Shown here one piece after another: positions 35,178 through 42,780 of a stretch of 64,000 nt of DNA. The position numbers and the translations under genes are program-made. Where the stretch lies: positions 4,836,001 through 4,900,000 of the forward strand of contig OW818689.1 of assembly GCA_942493325.1 (NCBI GenBank), read 5' to 3'. The notes beneath the pieces are model-generated. The model was not told where the DNA came from. It made no database searches and was given only the letters and a program-made list of their open reading frames with translations. Positions within the stretch are counted from its first letter, which is position 1. Each line of letters starts with the position of its first letter. Origin of the DNA: JAAFHB01 sp942493325 (GTDB lineage Bacteria; Bacteroidota; Bacteroidia; Bacteroidales; Prolixibacteraceae).

Positions 35178-35741
35178 TTATCTGAAGTTTTCATAATCAA
35201 AATAGCGGATTTGCCGCAATGACGGATGATTTTTATCCTTATCCGACAGTTTAATCTCATCGGCTGACAGAATCCAGTCTATATTGATTTCCGGATCATT
35301 CCATGCAAGACCGCCATCAGCATCAGGATTGTAATAATTATCACATTTATAGGAGAACACTGCGGTTTCGCTAAGTACTGCAAAACCATGTGCAAATCCA
35401 CGTGGGATATATAACTGACGATGGTTCTCCTCCGACAGACGCACAGGTACATATTTTCCGTAAGTCGGGGAACCAATCCTGATATCAACAGCGATATCCA
35501 GCACTTCACCCTGCAGACATTGAACAAGCTTGGCCTGGGTAAATGGAGGTCGTTGGAAATGGAGCCCCCGCAATACACCAAACCCCGATTTAGACTGATT
35601 GTCCTGGACAAACTGATGGACTCCAACGTGCTTTTCAAAAATATCTGCCCGAAATGATTCAAAGAAATAGCCCCTGTGATCGCCAAATACGTCGGGCTCA
35701 AAAATCAAAACTTCAGGAATTTGGGTTGATATAACTTTCAT
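35178..35741 (-). CDS. rfbC: dTDP-4-dehydrorhamnose 3,5-epimerase
   Basis: Cupin-fold epimerase of dTDP-L-rhamnose synthesis (RmlC). 187 residues, normal. Conserved GVLRGLHFQ (catalytic His), VQCLQGEVLDIAVDIR, LYIPRGFAHGFAVLSE and the tyrosine in KCDNYYNPD are present. Follows rfbA by 43 bp on the same strand. rfbB and rfbD are not in the window, so the pathway must be completed elsewhere. Confidence 0.94.
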   Translation of the reverse strand: MKVISTQIPEVLIFEPDVFGDHRGYFFESFRADIFEKHVGVHQFVQDNQSKSGFGVLRGLHFQRPPFTQAKLVQCLQGEVLDIAVDIRIGSPTYGKYVPVRLSEENHRQLYIPRGFAHGFAVLSETAVFSYKCDNYYNPDADGGLAWNDPEINIDWILSADEIKLSDKDKNHPSLRQIRYFDYENFR

Positions 35742-35784
35742 TAATTCAATTTAACGTATTCTGAATTTCTATAATCTGATGTGC

Positions 35785-36660
35785 TTATTCTGCCGCCAGC
35801 CGGAGCAGGTAATGACCGTACTGATTTTTGTTCATTGGTTGAGCCAGGGTAATCAACTGTGATTTCGTAATCCAACCGTTGCGGTAAGCAATCTCTTCGG
35901 GACAGGCAACTTTTAAACCCTGGCGCGTCTCGATGGTTTCGATAAAGTTTGATGCCTGTATCAGCGAAGTGTGCGTTCCTGTATCAAGCCATGCAAAACC
36001 ACGTCCCATGGTTGATAGTTTCAACTGTTTTAGGTTCATATATTCCTGGTTTACAGTTGTTATTTCCAGTTCGCCACGTGGTGAGGGTTTGATGTTTTTG
36101 GCAATACCTATCACAGAATTGGGATAAAAATAAAGTCCGACAACCGCGTAGTTCGATTTTGGGGCTATAGGCTTTTCCTCAATGGAAATCACATTTCCGT
36201 TTGAATCCATTTCTGCCACACCGTAACGTTCAGGATCAGAAACAACATATCCGAAAATCACCGCTTTCTTTTCTTTACGTACAATATCGGCCGATTCGTG
36301 GAGCATTCCCGAGAAACCGTATCCATAGAAAATATTGTCACCAAGTACGAGGCACACATCATCCGTTCCGATAAACTCCTCGCCGAGAATAAAGGCCTGG
36401 GCAAGACCGTCAGGAGATGGCTGTATTTTATAGCTGATATTAATTCCCCAGTCCTGCCCGTTTCCCAGTAACCGTTCATACATTAGGATATCCTCCGGGG
36501 TTGAGATCAGCAGAATATCCTTAATTCCCGAAAGCATCAAAGTCGACAGCGGGTAATAAACCATCGGTTTATCATACACCGGCAATAACTGTTTGGAAAC
36601 CCCTTTCGTAATAGGGTAAAGACGAGTACCGGAACCTCCGGCAAGTATAATTCCTTTCAT
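35785..36660 (-). CDS. rfbA: Glucose-1-phosphate thymidylyltransferase
   Basis: First step of dTDP-sugar synthesis (RmlA): joins dTTP and glucose 1-phosphate. 291 residues from the ATG at 36660 (MKGIILAGGSGTRLYPIT, the usual start; an in-frame Met five codons upstream exists). Signature G-GTRL-P near the N-terminus, VLGDNIFYGYGF, and EEKPIAPKSNYAVVGLYFY are intact. Supplies dTDP-rhamnose or other dTDP-6-deoxy sugars for the polysaccharide made by the genes to the right. Confidence 0.95.
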   Translation of the reverse strand: MKGIILAGGSGTRLYPITKGVSKQLLPVYDKPMVYYPLSTLMLSGIKDILLISTPEDILMYERLLGNGQDWGINISYKIQPSPDGLAQAFILGEEFIGTDDVCLVLGDNIFYGYGFSGMLHESADIVRKEKKAVIFGYVVSDPERYGVAEMDSNGNVISIEEKPIAPKSNYAVVGLYFYPNSVIGIAKNIKPSPRGELEITTVNQEYMNLKQLKLSTMGRGFAWLDTGTHTSLIQASNFIETIETRQGLKVACPEEIAYRNGWITKSQLITLAQPMNKNQYGHYLLRLAAE

Positions 36661-36795
36661 AAATTTATGGATCAATTAATTTTTTGACTTTTGCAAGATA
36701 TAGGATGGTAATTTAAATAATCTCTTTTTTGTAATTGAATTAAAAGCTCCAGTGTTGATTCGTCAACTGTTTCCCTATGTAACATTTAAATTTGT

Positions 36796-37209
36796 TCAGC
36801 CAGCCTGTTGTTTCCTGAAATCGATATTTCGTTTAAGCTGAGCCATAATACTGTAAATTAAAACACCAATCAAAGCGCCAATCGAATTTCCGATAATATC
36901 GAATAAATCGAACGAGCGGCCCATGTGCATCATCAATTGAGAAAGCTCCATGATAAATCCCCAGCTGACAGTAAAAAGAACAATCAGGAAATACCAGATG
37001 CGTTTAAATTCCGCATGCATCGACCAGCAAACAAGCCATGCAAGGCCAAGGTAAAGACAGGTATGGATAATTTTATCCGCTCCCGGGAACAAGGGCAATT
37101 CAGGAAAGTCATCGGGTGGAAGCAGTGAAAGAAATGCAATGACAGAGAGATAAACAAGGCTTAACGTTACGCGTAGCCATTGAGGTATGGAGAAGAGCAG
37201 TGAAATCAT
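36796..37209 (-). CDS. VanZ-like family membrane protein
   Basis: 137 residues with four predicted membrane helices (about 12-30, 45-65, 70-88, 100-122). Conserved VanZ features: DKIIHTCLYLGLAWL near the second helix, a Glu in FIMELSQL and DLFDIIGNSIGALIG. VanZ of enterococci raises teicoplanin resistance; other members are of unknown function and often lie near cell-envelope genes. Lies between rfbA and a small coiled-coil gene on the same strand. Confidence 0.85.
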   Translation of the reverse strand: MISLLFSIPQWLRVTLSLVYLSVIAFLSLLPPDDFPELPLFPGADKIIHTCLYLGLAWLVCWSMHAEFKRIWYFLIVLFTVSWGFIMELSQLMMHMGRSFDLFDIIGNSIGALIGVLIYSIMAQLKRNIDFRKQQAG

Positions 37210-37252
37210 TTATTTCATGAATGTGTTTAGTGATGAATTGAATTCATCCTGT

Positions 37253-37663
37253 TTACCAAAGAGAAGTTTTTTTTAGGGCTTCTCTAAGTAAAGGATCATT
37301 TTCAGCGACTTCTTTTAAAGCATGTAAGATTCTTTCCGTTTTATTCTCCACAGGCGCGAGAGTAGTGCGGCGGTCGTAAATGATAAAACCGATCAACCCA
37401 AAGATTGACATTAGTACCAATCCAAATCCCCACATAAAATAGCTGTCAAATTTATCTTCAAGACGATTAATTTGTAAATGAACATCATCTATTCGTTTAT
37501 CCAATCCTTCAATTTTGGCTTCCATCGTTTCCAGTCGTGCTTCCGTACGGATAGCTCTGTCACGATCTGCAAGCGTATACGGCACCACTACCTGCTGCTC
37601 CTGTGCTAATGAAGAGAGGATCAGTGAGAAGAATACCAGGATGATGGTTAAAAGTCTTTTCAT
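37253..37663 (-). CDS. Small secreted/membrane coiled-coil protein, function unknown
   Basis: 136 residues from the ATG at 37663 (MKRLLTIILVFFSLILSSLAQ, a clear signal peptide). A charged heptad-like stretch (about 35-75, RTEARLETMEAKIEGLDKRI...) predicts a coiled coil; one membrane helix follows at about 77-95 and a cytoplasmic tail ends LREALKKTSLW. No family recognised. A TAnnTTTG element lies just upstream. It may share a transcript with the VanZ-like gene 43 bp downstream. Confidence 0.75.
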   Translation of the reverse strand: MKRLLTIILVFFSLILSSLAQEQQVVVPYTLADRDRAIRTEARLETMEAKIEGLDKRIDDVHLQINRLEDKFDSYFMWGFGLVLMSIFGLIGFIIYDRRTTLAPVENKTERILHALKEVAENDPLLREALKKTSLW

Positions 37664-37681
37664 CAATTCTGTGAATTTAAA

Positions 37682-37689
37682 CAAAGCTA
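37682..37689 (-). promoter_or_regulatory. Candidate -7 element for the coiled-coil protein gene
   Basis: TAGCTTTG on the minus strand, exact TAnnTTTG, 19 bp ahead of the ATG at 37663. Confidence 0.5.
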
Positions 37690-37772
37690 CAAAAAAATGT
37701 TGAATGTAGTGCTGTATAAAAAACTGAATGACGAATCCGTACAGGAATCAACGCAATTACTGATGATTATTT

Positions 37773-39451
37773 AGAGTCTGTCTGTAAAGTCACCTTATTT
37801 TGATTTTTTGGTCCTACGCATTTTATTTTCCCGACGATTTGATGATGATTTGCGTTCAAACTTTTGCTTTTCGTGTTTTTCTTTGAAAAATATGCTCCAG
37901 TATTTTCAACCAATCAATCTAACTAACATAATAACAAGCTTAAGGGCGTTCAAACTAAAGTGTTGTGATAAAAATTGCTAATCTCTCAATTAATCTTTTC
38001 AGGCAAGTCCCGCTATTCGGGACAATGTCATGTTAGTGAGTACCCTGAAGTTATAACCCAGACACTCCACATCACCTTTGCTTTGAAATGTTTAAATCCT
38101 TTCCAGTTACAAATCCTCAAGTCGAAGCCCCGTTTGAGGTTTGTAATAGCGGCTTCAATACCGCTTCGCCATTTCTTCAAACGTGTTTCCTTATTGAGGC
38201 TGGTGGAAACATTTTTAAGGCTTTTTGTTTCTTTATTGAATACATTATTTACTATACCTTTTGATTTGCAATGATCTAAGCTTCCCTGACTGGCATATCC
38301 GCCATCAGCAGATGAATCTCTGGGAGTTATCCCGTAGTTATCTATCACCCTGTCAATGGTAGGGTTGAATAAAGTAATATCAGCTGGATTCCCCGCAGGT
38401 ATAACACAATCAATGATCAGGTTGCTTTTTCCTGTGGCCAGATTTACCTTGTGACCGAATTGTACTTCGCGTCCACCCTTGACAATAATGTCAGCGTGTA
38501 GTTCGTATATCGAGAACAATTTTTGGTCGTTCGGTACTGACTCGTCCTGAATCTGTTTCCGATAAGTCATGCTGTAAACCTTTTCCATCAATGGCAGCAG
38601 TTCTTCAAGTTCTGTGATAAAAATGTATGCTTTAAGGCCGAGGCTGTCGAACTTTTTTTTTATAATATTGGAAACCTGATTGATCGCCTTTGTGAATGTA
38701 ACTAACTGTTTATTAAAGAGATCGGCTTGCTTATCTTTTGACTTGGTGACGTTTATCTTGAAATAGGTGGTTTTGGCAGATTTGGTATAATCGATAAACG
38801 AAAGTACACCGACCTCTTCTTTGAGGTGGCTCAGCAGACGGTGGCTTTCATGAATACAGTCCCAAACGAGTGAATTATTGGTCGGGTAATGAATATTGCT
38901 TTTGACAACTGTGCTGTCCTGTCTGATTTTGCTTATATCTTCATAGCCTTCGTCAATGGCAATTTTAATCAGCTCAACCAATACTTTGTGAAGGGTATCT
39001 TCACTTATTCTGGAAATGAACTTCTGGAATGTCTGAAAACAAAATGGTTTGCGCTCATCAAGCTTAATAAATGTAGCACAAATCCGTGAATCGCTTTGTG
39101 CATATTCAAGTTCCCGATAGTCATAACCTTTTAACTCTTTATAAATCGCAGCCCTGACAATCTGTTCAACAGTGGGTGTATCACCACGTCCAAAATTGTT
39201 AACCTCTTCATTGCCAGCTATATCGAATTTGAAAATGCCGTAAATTTCAGGATGAAGTTCAAGAATAGTGTCGATCACACCAAACTCGGGATTCTTGGCC
39301 CAATCAGATTTTTCAAATTTCAACACCAGGTCGTTAAATATTTTCATTATAAAAGCTATCTTTAATTCGATAACAAGATACAAAGAAGATTTGGATAAAC
39401 CTAAGATATGTGCCTGATATTCATATATTTTATCTATTACAGACAGACTCT
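37773..39451 (-). mobile_element. Insertion sequence, copy 2 (1679 bp)
   Basis: Same element as at 33371-35050: identical ends AGAGTCTGTCTGTAA and flanking ATTT on both sides. One base shorter because of a deletion inside the transposase gene (near 38061). All differences that I found between the copies (one deletion, five substitutions) lie within about 38060-38250. Confidence 0.93.
38028..39347 (-). pseudogene. IS transposase, copy 2, C-terminal frameshift
   Basis: 439 residues from the ATG at 39347. Identical to copy 1 up to about residue 375, then five amino-acid differences (for example KGTKSLKNVATSLN against KETKSLKNVSTSLN), and after MWSV a one-base deletion (CCCAGG to CCCAG on the plus strand) replaces the last 21 residues with WVITSGYSLT. 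The catalytic residues remain, so activity is reduced or lost rather than certainly absent. Confidence 0.82.
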
Positions 39452-39497
39452 ATTTAGTAATCCTTATTCAGGACAAGTTACTCATCCGTATCTTAGG

Positions 39498-40634
39498 TCA
39501 TCTTCTTATTTTAAGCTGGATTCCATTTTTAATGGGTTGGTCGGAGACAAGTACAAGATACCCGCCGCCACCTGCACCGGATATCTTCCATCCCAGGGCA
39601 AATGGTTCGTAATAGCTGATCTGGTCCAGGATATGAGGATTAACCATATGCGGAAACATGGCAACCTGTGCTTCAAATGATTTTTTGATACCATTGCCGA
39701 ATGATTTTAAATTCTGGCATGCAATAGCATTCCATACCTCTTCGGTTGCCTCGGCAAGCCGCTGCGCCCCCTCTGTATTTATAACGGTGTCAGATAATAC
39801 ATTATAATCGTTCTGGCGTGGCGAGAGGTTGATCAGCCACAGGTGTTTTTCGATCCAGGTCAGTGTATCTTCGTCGGTAACCGATATGATTTGGTTTGGC
39901 CAGTAGTTTCCCTGAGGGTAATGCAGTTTATTGACACCCGGGTAAACAATCCCGATAGAATCCTGCGAACCACTGATGTAAGTTGTTCCGGGAGGATTTT
40001 CGACACAGAATAATGTTCTTGCCAGTTTTTCCTTATCACCTTCCGGGATGTCCGTTTGCCACAAATCTATTGCTTTAGCCCGGGTGCTGCTCGACATACC
40101 TGACCGGTCGTTAAATTCATATTCAGGTTCAACCGAGATGGTGATCACCGGACCGGGAAAATATTTCGACACAAAAGGCTGATCGAGCCATCCTCCTGCC
40201 AGGTCAAGCCGGAAAGGAATACGGCACTCTTTACGCAGCGCAGTTGTCGAACGTGTCGGGAGTCCCTGGTGGGGAATTCGCTTACTTACCTGCAGCGTTA
40301 TGCCAAGCCGATTACAGAGTTCCTGTTTATCAGGAGTAAAGCCATCCTCATTCACGAAGAAAATATCCGGTTTCAGGTCAAGGATTTCCTTTTCAAAATC
40401 CATTACTCCTGATCCGCTGTTGATCCAGGCATCCTTAACCATACGAAGCGCTTTCACCATATACAAGCGTTCACGATCGGTATTGATTGTTTTTCTGCCT
40501 TTTAACTTATTGATTGTTAGGTCAGACCCTAGTCCAACATAGAGGTCGCCTAATGATGCTGCCTCTTCAAAAAATGCGACATGCCCCGAATGGAGCATAT
40601 CGTAACAGCCGGATACAAAGACTTTTTTATTCAT
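39498..40634 (-). CDS. Cytidylyltransferase-like / GHMP kinase-like fusion protein
   Basis: 378 residues in two parts. Residues 1-135: a HIGH-type nucleotidylyltransferase (YDMLHSGHVAFF with H15 and H18; RSTTALR at 128-134 in place of ISSTxxR). Residues 138-378: GHMP-kinase features, IPFRLDLAGGWLDQP (substrate motif, as in L-fucokinase and heptose kinases), GMSSSTRAKA (shortened ATP loop) and ISGAGGGGYLVLV (motif 3). Together they could phosphorylate a sugar at C1 and activate it as NDP-sugar, as Fkp or HldE do with other domain orders. The kinase part is shorter than usual. Substrate unknown; fucose or heptose are candidates from the neighbours. Confidence 0.82.
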   Translation of the reverse strand: MNKKVFVSGCYDMLHSGHVAFFEEAASLGDLYVGLGSDLTINKLKGRKTINTDRERLYMVKALRMVKDAWINSGSGVMDFEKEILDLKPDIFFVNEDGFTPDKQELCNRLGITLQVSKRIPHQGLPTRSTTALRKECRIPFRLDLAGGWLDQPFVSKYFPGPVITISVEPEYEFNDRSGMSSSTRAKAIDLWQTDIPEGDKEKLARTLFCVENPPGTTYISGSQDSIGIVYPGVNKLHYPQGNYWPNQIISVTDEDTLTWIEKHLWLINLSPRQNDYNVLSDTVINTEGAQRLAEATEEVWNAIACQNLKSFGNGIKKSFEAQVAMFPHMVNPHILDQISYYEPFALGWKISGAGGGGYLVLVSDQPIKNGIQLKIRR

Positions 40635-40636
40635 AG

Positions 40637-40700
40637 ATTAGACGGATTTTAAATGGATTACTCGAAAAATTATTACACGGATTATAGCGGATTACACAGA
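40637..40700. repeat. CACGGATTA-type repeat at the 3' end of GxxExxY copy A
   Basis: Near-tandem degenerate units (AGACGGATTTTAAATGGATTAC, ACACGGATTATAGCGGATTACAC). On the minus strand the last codon and stop of the GxxExxY gene (GTGTAATCCGC) are part of the repeat. Same family as 42375-42425, 42748-42780, 61835-61975 and 63535-63700. Confidence 0.7.
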
Positions 40701-41081
40701 TTTGGATGGCGTATTGATGAAGCGTTTCCACTTCAAACTTGAATCTCCAAAATTTACCAGTAAACCGACTTTCAGGTTTGTTGCTTTAAGGTAATTGATT
40801 ACTTGATCTGAATTGCTTTTATGCAAAAAGGTTGCAGCCTTGTTTTCAAGAAGGATCGCATCGTAACAAACAAAATCTGCAACAAAGGATTTATTCAAAG
40901 GTTTTTCATCAAAAAGGATGTGCAAGCGTTTGTGCCTGGAATAAGGGATATTCAGCTTTAGAAACTCTTTTTCCAAAGCCTCCTGATAGACCGATTCCAA
41001 AAAACCACATCCTAGTTGTTTATGTACTTCCATGCAATCCCCAATTATACGGTGCGTCTCGTTTTCAAAAAGTAATGCCAT
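40692..41081 (-). CDS. GxxExxY protein (PD-(D/E)XK-like), copy A
   Basis: 129 residues. The family motif GCGFLESVY is at about 24-32. A nuclease-like core follows: DFVCYDAILLENKAA contains the spaced D...E-x-K pattern of PD-(D/E)XK enzymes, though the function of the family has not been shown. It lies between the cytidylyltransferase-kinase fusion and fcl and is flanked on both sides by CACGGATTA/CACGAATCC-like repeats; the stop codon is inside the repeat. A broken second copy stands on the other side of fcl. Confidence 0.88.
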   Translation of the reverse strand: MALLFENETHRIIGDCMEVHKQLGCGFLESVYQEALEKEFLKLNIPYSRHKRLHILFDEKPLNKSFVADFVCYDAILLENKAATFLHKSNSDQVINYLKATNLKVGLLVNFGDSSLKWKRFINTPSKSV

Positions 41082-41157
41082 CTTTCTATCTATTACAATC
41101 CGTGAAATATGAATTTGATGAAATCTGGATTCGTGAAATCAGTTACAATCCTTGAAA

Positions 41158-42369
41158 TCAACTGGATAAATACCAATCATAAACCTTCTCAATACCTTCT
41201 TCTATTTCAATCTGATGATGCCATCCCAGGTTATGGAGTTTGGAGGGATCGGTCAGTTTGCGCATCGTGCCGTCAGGTTTGGAAGTGTTGAATACCAGGT
41301 CTCCTTTGAATCCTACCTTTTCCCTGATCAGGTAAGCAAGGTCACGGATAGAGATCTCTTTCCCGGTACCGATGTTGATATGCGTATTACGAATTTCACG
41401 AAACGCGGATGGCGTGGATTGTGGCGTATTACACGGACCAGGAACAGATTGCACGGATTCCGACTGATTACACGGATTGAGATCCTCGAAGTCAGTGTGC
41501 TCCATAAGGTAGACACAGGCATCGGCCATTTCTTCGCTCCAGAGAAATTCACGCTTGGGTGAACCGCTTCCCCAGATTTCTACGGAAACTTTTTGAAGAT
41601 GAGATGGTGAGATGGTGAGAGGATGGGAGGGAGAAGGTGAGAGGGTGATACCGTATTTGTCTAATATTTTCAAAATCTCATCTTCTCCCATTCTCCCATT
41701 CGCCGGGTCGCCGAGTCGCCCATTCGCCTCTTCGATCGGTCTTTTGTTCAAATCTTCCCGTATTGCATCGAAGTTGTTCTCCTCCAGGCATTTTCCCAGG
41801 TACATTTTCCGAAGCATAGCCGGAAGTACATGGGATTTTTCAAGGTCAAAGTTGTCATTCGGCCCGTAAAGATTGGTAGGCATTACCGAAATAAAGTTTG
41901 TACCGTATTGCAGGTTATAGCTTTCGCACATCTTGATTCCGGCGATTTTGGCAATGGCATAAGGTTCATTGGTATATTCCAACGGACCGGTTAACAGGCA
42001 ATCTTCGGGCATTGGTTGAGGTGCATCGCGCGGATAAATGCAGGTGCTACCCAGGAACAGCAATTTGGTTACCTTGTTCATCCAGGCCGCATGAATCACA
42101 TTATTCTGAATCATCAGATTTTCGTAAATGAATTCTCCGCGGTAGGTGCTGTTCGCTACAATCCCCCCGACTTTTGCAGCGGCCAGGATAACATATTCCG
42201 GCTTCTCCTTTTCAAAAAAAGCATTTACGGCCAGGGTATCAATCAGGTTTAATTCGTCGGATGATCGCCCGATCAGATTGGTGTATCCTTTCGCCAGCAG
42301 GTTTTTCCATAAAGCGGATCCTACAAGACCACGATGGCCGGCGATGTATACTTTAGAGGTTTTTTCCAT
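41158..42369 (-). CDS. fcl: GDP-L-fucose synthase with three in-frame repeat-derived insertions
   Basis: NADPH-dependent epimerase/reductase that makes GDP-L-fucose from the Gmd product. 403 residues, against about 320-360 for the family. Rossmann motif GHRGLVG (11-17) and the Y137-x3-K141 pair are intact. Three stretches look foreign: 214-229 (EANGRLGDPANGRMGE, from GGCGA-type repeats), 242-259 (TLSPSPSHPLTISPSHLQ, from GA-rich repeats read antisense) and 297-330 (LNPCNQSESV through REIRNTH, from CACGGATTA-type repeats). They lie in or near surface loops of the C-terminal half; the frame stays open, so the enzyme may still work. Confidence 0.9.
   Translation of the reverse strand: MEKTSKVYIAGHRGLVGSALWKNLLAKGYTNLIGRSSDELNLIDTLAVNAFFEKEKPEYVILAAAKVGGIVANSTYRGEFIYENLMIQNNVIHAAWMNKVTKLLFLGSTCIYPRDAPQPMPEDCLLTGPLEYTNEPYAIAKIAGIKMCESYNLQYGTNFISVMPTNLYGPNDNFDLEKSHVLPAMLRKMYLGKCLEENNFDAIREDLNKRPIEEANGRLGDPANGRMGEDEILKILDKYGITLSPSPSHPLTISPSHLQKVSVEIWGSGSPKREFLWSEEMADACVYLMEHTDFEDLNPCNQSESVQSVPGPCNTPQSTPSAFREIRNTHINIGTGKEISIRDLAYLIREKVGFKGDLVFNTSKPDGTMRKLTDPSKLHNLGWHHQIEIEEGIEKVYDWYLSS
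41393..41483. repeat. CACGGATTA-type repeat inside fcl
   Basis: Contains ACGAATTTCACGAA, GCGTATTACACGGACC, ATTGCACGGATTCC and GATTACACGGATTGAG in succession, the same units as in the intergenic copies. It encodes residues 297-325 of Fcl. Confidence 0.72.
41596..41740. repeat. GA-rich and GGCGA-type repeats inside fcl
   Basis: 41596-41650 is GA-rich on the plus strand (GATGAGATGGTGAGATGG and similar); 41676-41740 holds GGCGA units on the minus strand (GGCGAATGGGCGACTCGGCG). They resemble the intergenic tracts at 22175-22345 and 30294-30480. They encode residues 242-259 and about 211-231 of Fcl. Confidence 0.72.
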
Positions 42370-42374
42370 TTTTT

Positions 42375-42425
42375 GATTCTTAGAGAGGATTTCACTGATT
42401 AGAGCGGATTACGCGGATTTGGGTG
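42375..42425. repeat. CACGGATTA-type repeat at the 3' end of GxxExxY copy B
   Basis: Plus strand reads GATTTCACTGATTAGAGCGG followed by ATTACGCGGATTTGGG. As for copy A, the stop codon of the gene on the minus strand (GCGTAATCCGC) lies in the repeat. Confidence 0.7.
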
Positions 42426-42749
42426 GCGTATTGATGAAGCGTTTCCACTTCAGACTTGATTCCCCAAAATTTACCAGCAGACCGACTGTAAGGCTTGTTG
42501 CTTTAAGGTAATTGATTACTTGATCTGAATTGCTTTTGTGCAAAAAGGTTGCAGCCTTGTTTTCAAGAAGGATCGCCTCGTAACAGACAAAATCTGCAAC
42601 AAAGGATTTATCCAAATATTCTGTTTTATAAACTCTTTTTCCAAAGCTTCCTGGTATACAGACTCTAAAAAACCACAACCTAATTGTTTATGAACCTGCA
42701 TACAAGCCTCAATTATCTTAAAAGTTTCCTGTTCAAATTGTAAAGCCAT
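42409..42749 (-). pseudogene. GxxExxY protein, copy B, broken by a deletion
   Basis: The N-terminal part from the ATG at 42749 (MALQFEQETFKIIEACMQVH..., with GCGFLESVY) and the C-terminal part ending at 42409 (DKSFVADFVCYEAILLENKAA... NTPPKSA) are in different frames. Against copy A about 49 bases are missing near 42615, between the codons for KEFIKQNI and LDKSF, which shifts the frame. The start codon lies inside a flanking repeat (ACACGGATGG). Very similar to copy A elsewhere, so the two derive from one source. Confidence 0.85.
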
Positions 42750-42780
42750 CCGTGTAATCCGCTCTAATCCGTGTAATTTT
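42748..42780. repeat. CACGGATTA-type repeat at the 5' end of GxxExxY copy B
   Basis: On the minus strand TTACACGGATTAGAGCGG is followed by ATTACACGGATGGC; the ATG of the GxxExxY gene is part of the last unit. On the other side it touches the gmd stop codon. Confidence 0.72.
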
